A DNA stretch of 64,000 nt from contig JAQYPV010000022.1 of NCBI GenBank assembly GCA_028726605.1, positions 85,872-149,871 of the forward strand, written 5' to 3'. The DNA is from Peptoniphilaceae bacterium (GTDB lineage: Bacteria; Bacillota; Clostridia; Tissierellales; Peptoniphilaceae). The position numbers and the translations under genes were made by a program. The notes beneath the pieces were generated by a model. That model was given only the letters and a program-made list of their open reading frames with translations. It was not told the DNA's origin and made no database searches. Positions 43,502 through 51,941 of the stretch are shown piece after piece (within the stretch, counting starts at the first letter, position 1; every line of letters begins with the position of its first letter).

Positions 43502-44156
43502 TTTTTTGTCCTCCCACTGCGTTCGCGCGGCGTTCCAGCCGACGCTTCACCAGCCACAACCCGTCGACGACGAGCACCATCACGACGGCGCGCACGCCGA
43601 TGCGCGCGGCCATCCCCACAAAAAAAGGCGTGGGCATCATCTGAATCATGAGATCCGTCCGCGGATCCAGCAGCCACAGGTCGTTCGAAAAAAAGAGCTC
43701 GTGAAAGCCGGTAAAGAGCGCATCCCAGTTCGTCATGGCACAGACGACGACCACGACGAGGATGAGGCACAGAAGTCCCTGCGTGAGCATGGCGGCGCCA
43801 AAGGCGCCGGGAGCGCGCTGACGGAACTCCTGAAAGAGTAAGACAGCCGCCACGGCCCCGCTCACGAGTGTCACGGCTCGCGCCAAATTGAACAGATGGT
43901 AGACGTCCACCATGTGTGTCGCCGCACGGTTGCTGTAATGGCGCATGAGCTCCGGCTCCCCTATCTTGAGGTAGCGAATGGTGTCCGCGTTGATGCGTTC
44001 CAACTCCTCCGCAGACTTACCCGTGACGGCCACGATGTCATGGCTTTCTTGAAAGTCACTGTAGTAATTGGCGTCATACGCCACGCTGAACAGCGCAAGC
44101 ATGAGCGCGAACAGCACGAGCGCCACCGAAAGGGCGATGCCGCGGATGCGATTCAT
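43494..44156 (-). CDS. TIGR01906-type integral membrane protein of unknown function
   Basis: A 220-residue protein with about four hydrophobic spans (near 8-28, 90-112, 122-145 and 185-205). The segment FHELFFSNDLWLLDPRTDLMIQMMP before the third and fourth spans resembles the conserved core of the TIGR01906 family, found widely in Firmicutes without a known role. The ATG at 44156 overlaps the yebC stop by four bases and has a GGA-rich site. It sits between yebC and lgt, so a role in the envelope is possible but unsupported. Confidence 0.75.
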   Translation of the reverse strand: MNRIRGIALSVALVLFALMLALFSVAYDANYYSDFQESHDIVAVTGKSAEELERINADTIRYLKIGEPELMRHYSNRAATHMVDVYHLFNLARAVTLVSGAVAAVLLFQEFRQRAPGAFGAAMLTQGLLCLILVVVVVCAMTNWDALFTGFHELFFSNDLWLLDPRTDLMIQMMPTPFFVGMAARIGVRAVVMVLVVDGLWLVKRRLERRANAVGGQKNV

Positions 44157-44878
44157 TCCTGCGCCCAATTCGTATATACGTCTTGCACGTCGTCGTCCTC
44201 TTCCAACACGTCGATCAAAGTCTCCATGGTCGCCGCGTTCTGCGGATCAGAGATCTCAATCGTATTCTTCGGAAGGTACGCCGTTTCGACGTCGCTAAAC
44301 TCGTAGGACTTGGCCACGAGCGCTTCGTGCACCGCCGAAAGCGCCGCCGGCTCAGTCGTGATGACGAACACTTCGCCCTCGAGCTGCACGTCCTCCGCCC
44401 CGGCCTCGAGCGCATCCATCATGACCTCGTCCTCATCGTGCCCTTCCGCCGGGAGCGCCAAGACACCCTTGTAGTCGAACTGGAACGTCACGCTGCCCGT
44501 GGTACCGAGGTTGCCGTGATATTTGTCGAAATAGTGGCGCACATTCGCCGCCGTCCGGTTCTTGTTGTCCGTGAGTGCGCTCACGATGACGGCGACGCCC
44601 TCGGGGCCGTAACCTTCATAAGTCATGGAGACGAACTCCTGGCCCTCCAACTCGCCGGCGCCCTTCTTAATGGCGCGTTCGATGTTGTCGTTGGGCATGT
44701 TCTCGGCCTTGGCGCGCTCGATGGCCATCTTGAGCGACGAGTTGTAATCCGGATCTGCCCCGCCCTCGCGCACTGCCACCATGATCATACGAGAAAACTT
44801 CGTAAACGCGCTCGCGCGCTTGGCGTCTTCCTTGCCTTTGACGTTTTTGACTTTACTCCACTTATTATGGCCTGACAT
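44153..44878 (-). CDS. yebC: YebC/PmpR family protein (TACO1 homologue)
   Basis: The 241-residue protein starts MSGHNKWSKVKNVKGKEDAKRA, the invariant YebC start, and contains YEGYGPEGVAVIVSALTDNKNRT. Members have been described as transcription regulators and, more recently, as factors that ease translation of polyproline or other hard sequences. It overlaps yigZ by 14 bases and the membrane protein gene by four. Confidence 0.95.
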   Translation of the reverse strand: MSGHNKWSKVKNVKGKEDAKRASAFTKFSRMIMVAVREGGADPDYNSSLKMAIERAKAENMPNDNIERAIKKGAGELEGQEFVSMTYEGYGPEGVAVIVSALTDNKNRTAANVRHYFDKYHGNLGTTGSVTFQFDYKGVLALPAEGHDEDEVMMDALEAGAEDVQLEGEVFVITTEPAALSAVHEALVAKSYEFSDVETAYLPKNTIEISDPQNAATMETLIDVLEEDDDVQDVYTNWAQE

Positions 44879-45527
44879 CCTCTATCCTTCCTTCCAGCGG
44901 CTTCCCCTCAGCGTTCATCGGCAAGTGCCGCGTCTGCTCCACAGTCCAAACGAGATTACCACTCGTCAAATTTAACAACTGCTCTTGAACCTTGTCAACA
45001 TCCCCCTCCGGGACCCAGTAGCGCGCCCGAACGGCTTCGTCGTATTCCGGTTCCAGCGCCACATAGGGTGCCATCTCGTAATCGATTTTGCCCTTGGCTG
45101 CATAAGAATACGTGGCGCTCACCAGAGAAAACGGCGCAAAAAAAGCGATCCTCGCCGCTTCGATGGCCTCATGACACCCCTTGGAATACGCGCGCACCAA
45201 ACCCGAAGCGCCCAACTTGATGCCCCCGAAATAGCGCGTCACGACCACCACGACGTCCGTCAGGTCTTCTTTCTTCAAGACTTCCAACATGGGAATGCCG
45301 GCCGTGCCATGCGGTTCGCCGTTGTCGTCGGCCTTCTGGTATCGCCCGTCTCTTCCGATGCGATAACACGCGCAGTGATGCGTCGCCCTCGGCTCATTGT
45401 CGCGAATAGCGGCGATGAAGTCATTCGCCTCATCTTCGCTGTGCACCGGCGCAGCTCGCCCGATAAACGTGGACTTGCGCTCCACGAACGAGTGCTCCCC
45501 GAAATCCAAAATGCTGCGGTACATCAA
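44865..45527 (-). CDS. YigZ/IMPACT family protein
   Basis: The 220-residue protein has the UPF0029/IMPACT N-terminal domain with KSTFIGRAAPVHSEDEANDF, ATHHCACYRI, DDNGEPHGTAG and VVVTRYFGGIKLGASGLVRAY, followed by the DUF1949 C-terminal domain. Family members bind RNA or ribosomes in some species, but the bacterial function is not defined. Its ATG overlaps hflX by four bases. Confidence 0.93.
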   Translation of the reverse strand: MMYRSILDFGEHSFVERKSTFIGRAAPVHSEDEANDFIAAIRDNEPRATHHCACYRIGRDGRYQKADDNGEPHGTAGIPMLEVLKKEDLTDVVVVVTRYFGGIKLGASGLVRAYSKGCHEAIEAARIAFFAPFSLVSATYSYAAKGKIDYEMAPYVALEPEYDEAVRARYWVPEGDVDKVQEQLLNLTSGNLVWTVEQTRHLPMNAEGKPLEGRIEDVRP

Positions 45528-46789
45528 AACGCCTCCCGCTTCAGAGACAAAAATCCCGGCCGCGCCCGAAAACGCACAAAGAGACCGTCGTCGACGGCCG
45601 CTTCGTCCAACACCTCCGCGTGGCGATGCAGTGCGGAGAGCACGTCGAGATCGTCAAACGGAAGTGTCATCTCCCTCTCCTCTTTCGGGCCGTAGAGTTC
45701 ATCCAAAATCCGCCGATGCAGACGCACGACGTCTTCCTCGTCGTGCGCGCTGATGCGCAGCGTCTCCTCTGGAGGACTCGCCAACGGCTCTCTTGCCACA
45801 TCAGCCTTGTTCATGACGTAGAGCACCGAAGCGCCCTTGCGATAGGGTGCGCTTTGCGCCATGACCGTCTCGACGCGCGCTCCGACCCCCGGCGTACTGC
45901 CGTCGATCACGTGCACCAAGAGGTCCGCATGTTCCACTTCCGAAAGCGTGCTCTCAAAGGGATTGATGAGTTTTTCCGGCAGATCTTCGATAAAGCCGAC
46001 GGTGTCCGCCAAGAGGTACGGCGGTTCATGCGCCTCGTCGATGCGGCGCAGTTGCACGGACAGCGTCGCGAACAGGCGGTCGTCCGCATACACCGCCTTG
46101 TCCGCCTCCCCGAAGTGCGAGACCAACGCGTTCATGAGCGTGGATTTGCCGGCGTTCGTATATCCGATGAGGCTTACGATGGGCAACGCCCCTTGACGCC
46201 GCTTCTTCGACGACTCCTGTTCCTGCGTGGCGATGCGCTCGCGCTCATTTTTGATGGACTTGATGCGCGCCTCGATGGCGCGGCGATCGGTCTCCAATTT
46301 CTGTTCGCCGGGGCCACGCGTGCCGATGCCGCCGCCTTCCCGCGACAGGGCCTTGCCGTAGCCGCGCAAGTGCGGCAGGCGGTACTCCAGCTGTGCCAAC
46401 GCCACGTCCAACTTGGCCTTGGGCGTGCGCGCCCGCTGCGCGAAGATGTCCAGGATCAAGTCTACGCGGTCCAGCACTTTGCATGAAATGGCGTCCGAGA
46501 GATACCCACGCTGCGCCCCCGTGAGCTCCTCTTCAAAGACCACGAGGTCGATGTCGTCCTGTTCCACCGCGGCGGCGATCTCTTCCACTTTTCCCGTCCC
46601 GATGAGGCTCTTGGCGTGAAGCCTGTCGAGACTCTGCGCGACCACGCCCACCACGACGCCACCGCAGGAGTGGACGATCTCACTGAGTTCCGCCATGCGG
46701 CGCCGGCGTTCGTCTTCCGTCTCGCGCTGAAAGGCGAAGACGATGAGGCAGCGCTCTGCTTTCAAGTGTTTCTGTGTCTCTTCTCCCAT
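45524..46789 (-). CDS. hflX: GTPase HflX
   Basis: HflX binds 50S subunits and can split stalled or stressed ribosomes. The 421-residue protein has the N-terminal HflX domain (SLIGTGKVEEIA, VVFEEELTGAQ), a coiled linker with RREGGIGTRGPGEQKLE-type sequence (here GGGIGTRGPGEQKLETDRR), the P-loop GYTNAGKSTLMN, DTVGFIEDLP and NKAD. The C-terminal domain is present. First gene of a five-gene unit; AGGAGG precedes the ATG. Confidence 0.96.
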   Translation of the reverse strand: MGEETQKHLKAERCLIVFAFQRETEDERRRRMAELSEIVHSCGGVVVGVVAQSLDRLHAKSLIGTGKVEEIAAAVEQDDIDLVVFEEELTGAQRGYLSDAISCKVLDRVDLILDIFAQRARTPKAKLDVALAQLEYRLPHLRGYGKALSREGGGIGTRGPGEQKLETDRRAIEARIKSIKNERERIATQEQESSKKRRQGALPIVSLIGYTNAGKSTLMNALVSHFGEADKAVYADDRLFATLSVQLRRIDEAHEPPYLLADTVGFIEDLPEKLINPFESTLSEVEHADLLVHVIDGSTPGVGARVETVMAQSAPYRKGASVLYVMNKADVAREPLASPPEETLRISAHDEEDVVRLHRRILDELYGPKEEREMTLPFDDLDVLSALHRHAEVLDEAAVDDGLFVRFRARPGFLSLKREAF

Positions 46790-46816
46790 TTTTCCTCCTC
46801 TGTGGGAATCTTTACT

Positions 46817-46822
46817 ATTTTA
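46817..46822 (-). promoter_or_regulatory. Probable -10 element upstream of hflX
   Basis: On the minus strand TAAAAT preceded by GTGG stands 28 bases upstream of the hflX ATG. The -35 is not clear. Confidence 0.45.
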
Positions 46823-46882
46823 CCACACTCATGCGCTAGTATTGGCTAAATACAGCCATTACCGCTCGCCTCCCGCATGTGG

Positions 46883-46888
46883 TACAAT
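46883..46888 (+). promoter_or_regulatory. Probable -10 element upstream of the PBP gene
   Basis: TACAAT preceded by TGTGG lies 75 bases before the PBP start. A weak TTACCG at 18-base spacing might be the -35. It implies a 5' leader of about 70 bases. Confidence 0.5.
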
Positions 46889-46932
46889 TTGAGAAAAATA
46901 TCGTAACGTTTTCGCCTCACCGCGAAGTCTAT

Positions 46933-46953
46933 TTCGAAAGCGAACGCTTCGAA
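46933..46953 (+). promoter_or_regulatory. Inverted repeat in the 5' leader next to the PBP ribosome binding site
   Basis: TTCGAAAGCG and CGCTTCGAA flank a two-base centre and can pair with a single bulged A. The 3' arm runs straight into AAAGGAGG, so the hairpin could mask the ribosome binding site or serve as an operator. No T-run follows, so it is not a terminator. Confidence 0.5.
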
Positions 46954-46963
46954 AGGAGGAACC

Positions 46964-49831
46964 ATGGTCAAACGCTTCATCACCAGCGTCTTGAAAGTAC
47001 TCGCCATTCTGATCCTGTGCTTTTTGATCTTTCTGGCCATCATCAGCGGCTATCTGGCCGGCGCGATGCTCGAAATTGCGAAGGAATCGCCCCAGATCGA
47101 GCCGGATCGGCTGCTTTCCGATTTGAAAGAGAACTCCGTCATCGTGGATAAAGACGGTCACCTCATCGAGAGCATCGACACGGCGGAATACCGCAAGATC
47201 ATCCCCTATGATAAAATCCCGCCCTACCTCGTCAACGCATTCATCAGCGCCGAGGACAAGCGCTTCTTAGAGCACGACGGCGTCGACCTCATCGGCATCG
47301 CCGCGACGGTGCGCGACTTCTTGCTCTCCGGAAACCTGCGCGGGGCGTCCACCATCACCATGCAGCTGGCGCGCAACGTGTACCTCAACAACGACGTGAA
47401 CTGGACGCGCAAAATTCAAGAGATCTTTTTGGCGCTGCAGATCGACGACCAGCTCTCCAAAGAAGAGATCATGGAGTCCTACTTAAACCGCATCTTCTTC
47501 GGTCAAAACGCCTACGGCGTGGAGGCGGCCGCACAGATCTACTTTTCGAAGAGCGCAAGTGACCTGTCATTGGCACAGGCCGCCGCCATTGCGAGCATCG
47601 TGCCCGCGCCGTCTCACTACTCCCTCTACTCCACCATCCGCCCGTCGCAGGTGACGGACCAGCGCGTCTTGGACGAGACCACCATCAACGGCGAAAAGTA
47701 CGCCGCGGTGTACAACCCGCCGGCATACGAGCGCGCCCATTGGGTCTTGGGCGAGATGCTCGAAAATCAAATGATAAGCCAGGTGGAGTACAACGAAGCC
47801 ATTGCCGAGGACGTCGCCAGCGCCATCGACGCGCCGCAGAAGCGCGCAGAGAACGTCTCCACATATCTGACCGACCTCATGAAAGACCAGATCGTGCAGG
47901 TCCTGATGGATTCCGAGAACATCGACCGCGCTGCGGCCAAAGACCTCATGATGTACGGAGGTCTCACCATCACGTCGACGGTGGACATGAACCTGCAGCG
48001 CAAATTGCAGGATTACGCCGCCAGCGTCGAGCGTTCGTTTACCACGCCCTCGGGTGAGACGACGCCGTTCAAGCTCGACATCAACTACGACGACTATGAC
48101 AACATCGTCAACCGCGGTGGCAACATCCTCTTCTATAAGAAGTCCAATCTCCTGGATGAAAAAGGCCAGGTGCTCATTCCGGAGGAACAGTACAGCATCG
48201 ATGACCAGGGCAACCTCAGCTTTACGCGCGGTCGCCTGCGCGGTCACGACGGCTACATCGACATCATGGACTACTACACGTTCGACGACAACGACATCCT
48301 CTATACGCACCACTTGGGGACCATTCCCATCGACAAGGGACTCACGGTGGATAAAGACGGGACGATGCACCTGACCAAGGAATACCTGGACAGCAACCAG
48401 ACGCCACTCTATGCCATTCGCGATGACGGCGTCCTGGTCTTGAGTCCCTCGTACTACGACAACGACGAGATCGGCGTGAAGCAGCCGCAACTGGCGTTCA
48501 CGGTGCTGGACTCGAAAACGGGTGAGGTGCGCGCCATCATCGGGGGACGCGAACAGGACGAACGCCATTTCCTCAATCGCGCGGCTAAATTCCCGCGCCA
48601 GCCGGGATCGGCCTTCAAGCCCATCGCCGAGTACACGGCGGCCATCGGCGCGGGCAACAACGCCGGTGTGGGCAAGGACGACGCGCCTGTGCAGATGATC
48701 GACAACGAACCGTGGCCGAGCAATGTGGACGGCACGTACCAAGGCATGATGTCCATGCAGCAGGCCGTCGTAGACTCGTCCAACCCCATCGCTGTGCGGT
48801 GGCTGGACGAGGTGGGCATCGACGTGACCAAGGAGTACCTGCAGAAAAACGGCATCATCAACGCCAAGCATCCGGATTGGGATCACTTCGTGGAACGCAA
48901 AGAAGACCCCAAGACCAACGATGAAAACCTCGCGTTGGCACTGGGCGCCATGACGGACGGCGTGACGACGTTGGAGATGGCCGGCGCCTACCAGTCCATC
49001 GCCAACGACGGGAAGCACATCGCGCCCATGAGCATTCTCAAGATCGTGGACAACCGCGGCAAAGTCTATTACGAGAACAAGCACGAAGAGACGGAAGTCC
49101 TGAAACCCGAACTCAACTACCAGCTGCTGGACATTTTGCGCCACGTCGTCACTGACTCGTTTGCGTCGAAAGAGCTGGACCTCGGGGAGATGAATCTCAT
49201 CGGCAAGACCGGCACGACGAACAACAGGGCCGACTTCTGGTTTGCCGGCTCCACGCCCTACTACACCACAGCGGTCTGGACGGGCGCGGATAATGCGCAG
49301 ATTGCGATGGATGGCAATTCCACCGTCGCCGCGGCTCTCTTCGCCGAGATCAACGGCATCTTGAACGAGGACTTGGAGCCGCGGGAGTTCGAGCGGCCCG
49401 ACGGCGTGTTCGACGCCGAAGTGTCAAACCTGTCCGGCCAGAAGCCCACCGATGCCACTTGGGCGGCGGATGGCGTCATCAAGATTCCCGTGAGCGAGGA
49501 GACCGCGCCCAAGAAAGACGACGATGTGTACGTCTGGGCGCGCGTGGATGTGCGCAACAACCTGCTCGCGGGCAGAAAGACGCCGAAGTTCCTGACCAAG
49601 TCGCGCGTGTTCATCGAACGGCCCAGCGACTACAAGCCGCGGGAGTTCGGCGGGATCTACCCCAAGGACTGGTGGAACAACGTGCCCACCGAGTACTCTG
49701 ACCTGGGTTGGATTGCCCCGGCGTCGGATTCTTCTGAAGCACAGACGCCCAACGGCAAATCGGTAGAGCCGGAGTTGTCTGCGCTGGAAGCGCTGTTGGA
49801 CATCCTGCCCAAGCAGAACACGGCACAGTAA
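46964..49831 (+). CDS. Class A penicillin-binding protein (PBP1A type)
   Basis: A bifunctional wall polymerase of 955 residues. One membrane anchor (about 10-34) is followed by the GT51 glycosyltransferase domain with the catalytic Glu97 in AFISAEDKRFLEHDGVD, GASTITMQLARNVYL and IFFGQNAYGVEAAA. The transpeptidase motifs are S549-A-F-K (QPGSAFKP), SSN in VDSSNPIAV, and K748-T-G-T. Between GT and the SxxK region lies an Asp/Tyr-rich stretch of about 150 residues (roughly 355-505) that is longer than in typical PBP1A. About 170 residues follow the KTG motif, Asp/Pro-rich. An AAAGGAGG site precedes the ATG. It is followed by a two-component pair. Confidence 0.95.
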   Translation: MVKRFITSVLKVLAILILCFLIFLAIISGYLAGAMLEIAKESPQIEPDRLLSDLKENSVIVDKDGHLIESIDTAEYRKIIPYDKIPPYLVNAFISAEDKRFLEHDGVDLIGIAATVRDFLLSGNLRGASTITMQLARNVYLNNDVNWTRKIQEIFLALQIDDQLSKEEIMESYLNRIFFGQNAYGVEAAAQIYFSKSASDLSLAQAAAIASIVPAPSHYSLYSTIRPSQVTDQRVLDETTINGEKYAAVYNPPAYERAHWVLGEMLENQMISQVEYNEAIAEDVASAIDAPQKRAENVSTYLTDLMKDQIVQVLMDSENIDRAAAKDLMMYGGLTITSTVDMNLQRKLQDYAASVERSFTTPSGETTPFKLDINYDDYDNIVNRGGNILFYKKSNLLDEKGQVLIPEEQYSIDDQGNLSFTRGRLRGHDGYIDIMDYYTFDDNDILYTHHLGTIPIDKGLTVDKDGTMHLTKEYLDSNQTPLYAIRDDGVLVLSPSYYDNDEIGVKQPQLAFTVLDSKTGEVRAIIGGREQDERHFLNRAAKFPRQPGSAFKPIAEYTAAIGAGNNAGVGKDDAPVQMIDNEPWPSNVDGTYQGMMSMQQAVVDSSNPIAVRWLDEVGIDVTKEYLQKNGIINAKHPDWDHFVERKEDPKTNDENLALALGAMTDGVTTLEMAGAYQSIANDGKHIAPMSILKIVDNRGKVYYENKHEETEVLKPELNYQLLDILRHVVTDSFASKELDLGEMNLIGKTGTTNNRADFWFAGSTPYYTTAVWTGADNAQIAMDGNSTVAAALFAEINGILNEDLEPREFERPDGVFDAEVSNLSGQKPTDATWAADGVIKIPVSEETAPKKDDDVYVWARVDVRNNLLAGRKTPKFLTKSRVFIERPSDYKPREFGGIYPKDWWNNVPTEYSDLGWIAPASDSSEAQTPNGKSVEPELSALEALLDILPKQNTAQ

Positions 49832-49880
49832 CCGCGCAATAGCGGATTGAGTTTGCCCCATCGCAAGCGGAGGAGAAAAC

Positions 49881-50582
49881 ATGGACGAAAAACGCACCAT
49901 CCTCTTGGTGGAGGATGAAGAAGGCATCATCAACGTCGAAAAAGCGTATCTGGAAAAGGCCGGATACGCCGTGGAAAAGGCCATGGACGGCGAAGAAGCG
50001 CTACGGCTCTTTCGCAAGGTCGCGCCGGATCTCGTCGTGCTGGATTTAATGCTGCCGGGCCTTTCCGGCGAAGAGGTGCTCGCGCACATCAAAGCCGAAA
50101 AGGACACGCCGGTCATCATCGTGTCGGCCAAGTCGGAAGAAGACGACCGCGTGGAGAATTTGCGCAACGGCGCGGACGACTACATGGTCAAGCCCTTTTC
50201 TGCGCGCGAATTTGTGGAGCGCGTGAAGGCCGTTTTACGCCGCACGCCGCCGCAGAACACGAGTGACGCCATCGAGACCACGGATGGGCGCGTCCGACTG
50301 GAACCGCAGTCCATGCGCGCGTTCATCGAGGGGGAAGAAATCCACCTCACGAAAAACGAATTTCTCATCGTGCAGACCTTGTTCTCGCATCCCAACAAGA
50401 TTTACACCCGCGATGAGATCATCGAGGTGACGTTCGGCATGGACTACGAGGCGTTTGACCGCGCCATCGACACGCATATCAAGAACATCCGTCAGAAAAT
50501 CGAAGAGGATCCCAAGAATCCCAAGTACATCAAGACGGTCTACGGTGTGGGGTATCGCGCCGGAGGCTTTGATGAAATTTAA
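49881..50582 (+). CDS. OmpR/PhoB-family response regulator
   Basis: The 233-residue regulator has a receiver domain (1-120) with acidic EDEE, phosphorylation Asp in VVLDLMLPG, and VKPF with the conserved Lys. A winged-helix output domain (135-228) shows LTKNEFLIVQTL, DRAIDTHIKNIRQKI and TVYGVGYR. It lies 49 bases after the PBP gene with a GGAGGAG site and overlaps its kinase by 11 bases. Target genes are unknown; the position next to a PBP suggests envelope control, which is inference. Confidence 0.94.
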   Translation: MDEKRTILLVEDEEGIINVEKAYLEKAGYAVEKAMDGEEALRLFRKVAPDLVVLDLMLPGLSGEEVLAHIKAEKDTPVIIVSAKSEEDDRVENLRNGADDYMVKPFSAREFVERVKAVLRRTPPQNTSDAIETTDGRVRLEPQSMRAFIEGEEIHLTKNEFLIVQTLFSHPNKIYTRDEIIEVTFGMDYEAFDRAIDTHIKNIRQKIEEDPKNPKYIKTVYGVGYRAGGFDEI

Positions 50583-51936
50583 GACGCGTCTGACTCTCTC
50601 CGTCATGGTCATCGTCCTGGTGACCATGACGGTGATTGCTTTTGGGATGCAGCGCACGTATTCGGATTCGTTTTCGGATTACCTGGCGAGAGAAGAAGAA
50701 TCCAGGCTCAAACGCATCGTGGACGACATTGGGACCATCGCGCGCACTGAAGCCATCGACCTCACATCCCCGGCGCTCAACACACAGCTTCAGGTCTACG
50801 CTCGCGACTCCAACATCAACATCACCATCATGGATCTGGAGTCCTCGATCGTGGCCAACTATCGCGGGTTAAAGCCCAACGACGACGCGGACATTCAGGT
50901 GGATCAGTACCGCCTCATCAACGGCAGCGGGGCCTTCATCGGCTCCATGCTCGTGACCTACGACCGTTCCAATCCGGCGCTCGCCGAGACACTCAAGACC
51001 TTTCAATCCAACTCCCTGCGATCCACCATTTTCGGGCTCGCGGCCTTCGTGGTGATCGCCTTTTTACTCAGTTCCTTCGTCTCCAAACAGATCACCGACC
51101 CCATCGCCGAACTGGGCGCGGCCACGGAGGCCATTCGCCAGCAGAACTACAACGTGAGCATCCCGGACTCGGACATCCAGGAGATCCAGATGCTCGCCGC
51201 CAACGTCCAGTACTTGGCCTCCAGCTTGCGACAACAAGACGCGGCGCGCCGCAGCTACGCGCAGGACATCTCACACGAGTTGCGCACGCCCCTCACGAAT
51301 TTGCAGCTGCATATCGAGGCCATGCGCGACGGGGTCTTGCCTGTGGATGAGAAGAATCTGGACGTGCTGGACGCCAACATCGCGCAACTCACATTACTCG
51401 TGGAGCGACTCAAGAACACCTTCCGGGAGGCGTCTCTGGTGGCGGCCGAAGACATCCACGAAGCAGACCTCTCTCACCTCACGCATCGAATTCTGGACAG
51501 CTTTGAACCGCGTGTCCTCGAAAAGGAGGCGTCTCTCACAAGAGACATCGAAGCGGATATCCGCTTGCAGACGGACGAACGCCTCTACTCTCAGGTGCTG
51601 GCGAACCTCCTTTCCAATGCAGCCAAGGCTATCGATCGCGAGGGCCACATCAGCGTGCACCTCGCCTCGGACAAGCGCTTCGTGACGCTGCGCGTGGTGG
51701 ACGACGGCGTGGGCATCGATTCCAAGGACATCGCCCACCTCTTTGACCGCTTCTACCGCGTGGATTCGTCCCGCAACCGCGTCAACGGCGGTCAAGGGCT
51801 GGGCCTTTCCATCACGAAGAACATCGTCCAGCAGCTCGGCGGGCGTATCGACGTCACGAGCAAATTGGGCAAGGGCACCGCGTTCCGCGTCCAACTGCCA
51901 CATCAGTTCTTTCACGACAAAAAAAGCGCCGTGTAG
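50572..51936 (+). CDS. Membrane sensor histidine kinase
   Basis: The 454-residue partner of the preceding regulator. Two membrane spans (about 5-25 and 157-178) flank an extracellular sensor of about 130 residues; a HAMP linker follows (SKQITDPIAELGAATEAI). The H-box is YAQDISHELRTPLTNL, the N-box LLSNAAKAI, and G-boxes are VVDDGVGID and GGQGLGLSITKNI. The ATG at 50572 lies inside the regulator stop region with a GGAGG site. The last five codons form one arm and the T-run complement of the terminator for the convergent dusB gene. Confidence 0.95.
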   Translation: MKFKTRLTLSVMVIVLVTMTVIAFGMQRTYSDSFSDYLAREEESRLKRIVDDIGTIARTEAIDLTSPALNTQLQVYARDSNINITIMDLESSIVANYRGLKPNDDADIQVDQYRLINGSGAFIGSMLVTYDRSNPALAETLKTFQSNSLRSTIFGLAAFVVIAFLLSSFVSKQITDPIAELGAATEAIRQQNYNVSIPDSDIQEIQMLAANVQYLASSLRQQDAARRSYAQDISHELRTPLTNLQLHIEAMRDGVLPVDEKNLDVLDANIAQLTLLVERLKNTFREASLVAAEDIHEADLSHLTHRILDSFEPRVLEKEASLTRDIEADIRLQTDERLYSQVLANLLSNAAKAIDREGHISVHLASDKRFVTLRVVDDGVGIDSKDIAHLFDRFYRVDSSRNRVNGGQGLGLSITKNIVQQLGGRIDVTSKLGKGTAFRVQLPHQFFHDKKSAV

Positions 51937-51941
51937 GCGCT
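51919..51941 (-). terminator. Intrinsic terminator of the rqcP-dusB unit, inside the kinase 3' end
   Basis: On the minus strand AGCGCC/GGCGCT with a five-base loop is followed by seven T residues. It begins at the dusB stop and lies within the last codons of the convergent histidine kinase gene, so it doubles as coding sequence. In the plus direction it lacks a T-run. Confidence 0.88.

Noticed and set aside
47567..49144. A 525-codon open frame opposite the class A PBP gene
   Set aside because: Antisense to a complete PBP with all catalytic motifs; His/Val/Arg-rich shadow composition.
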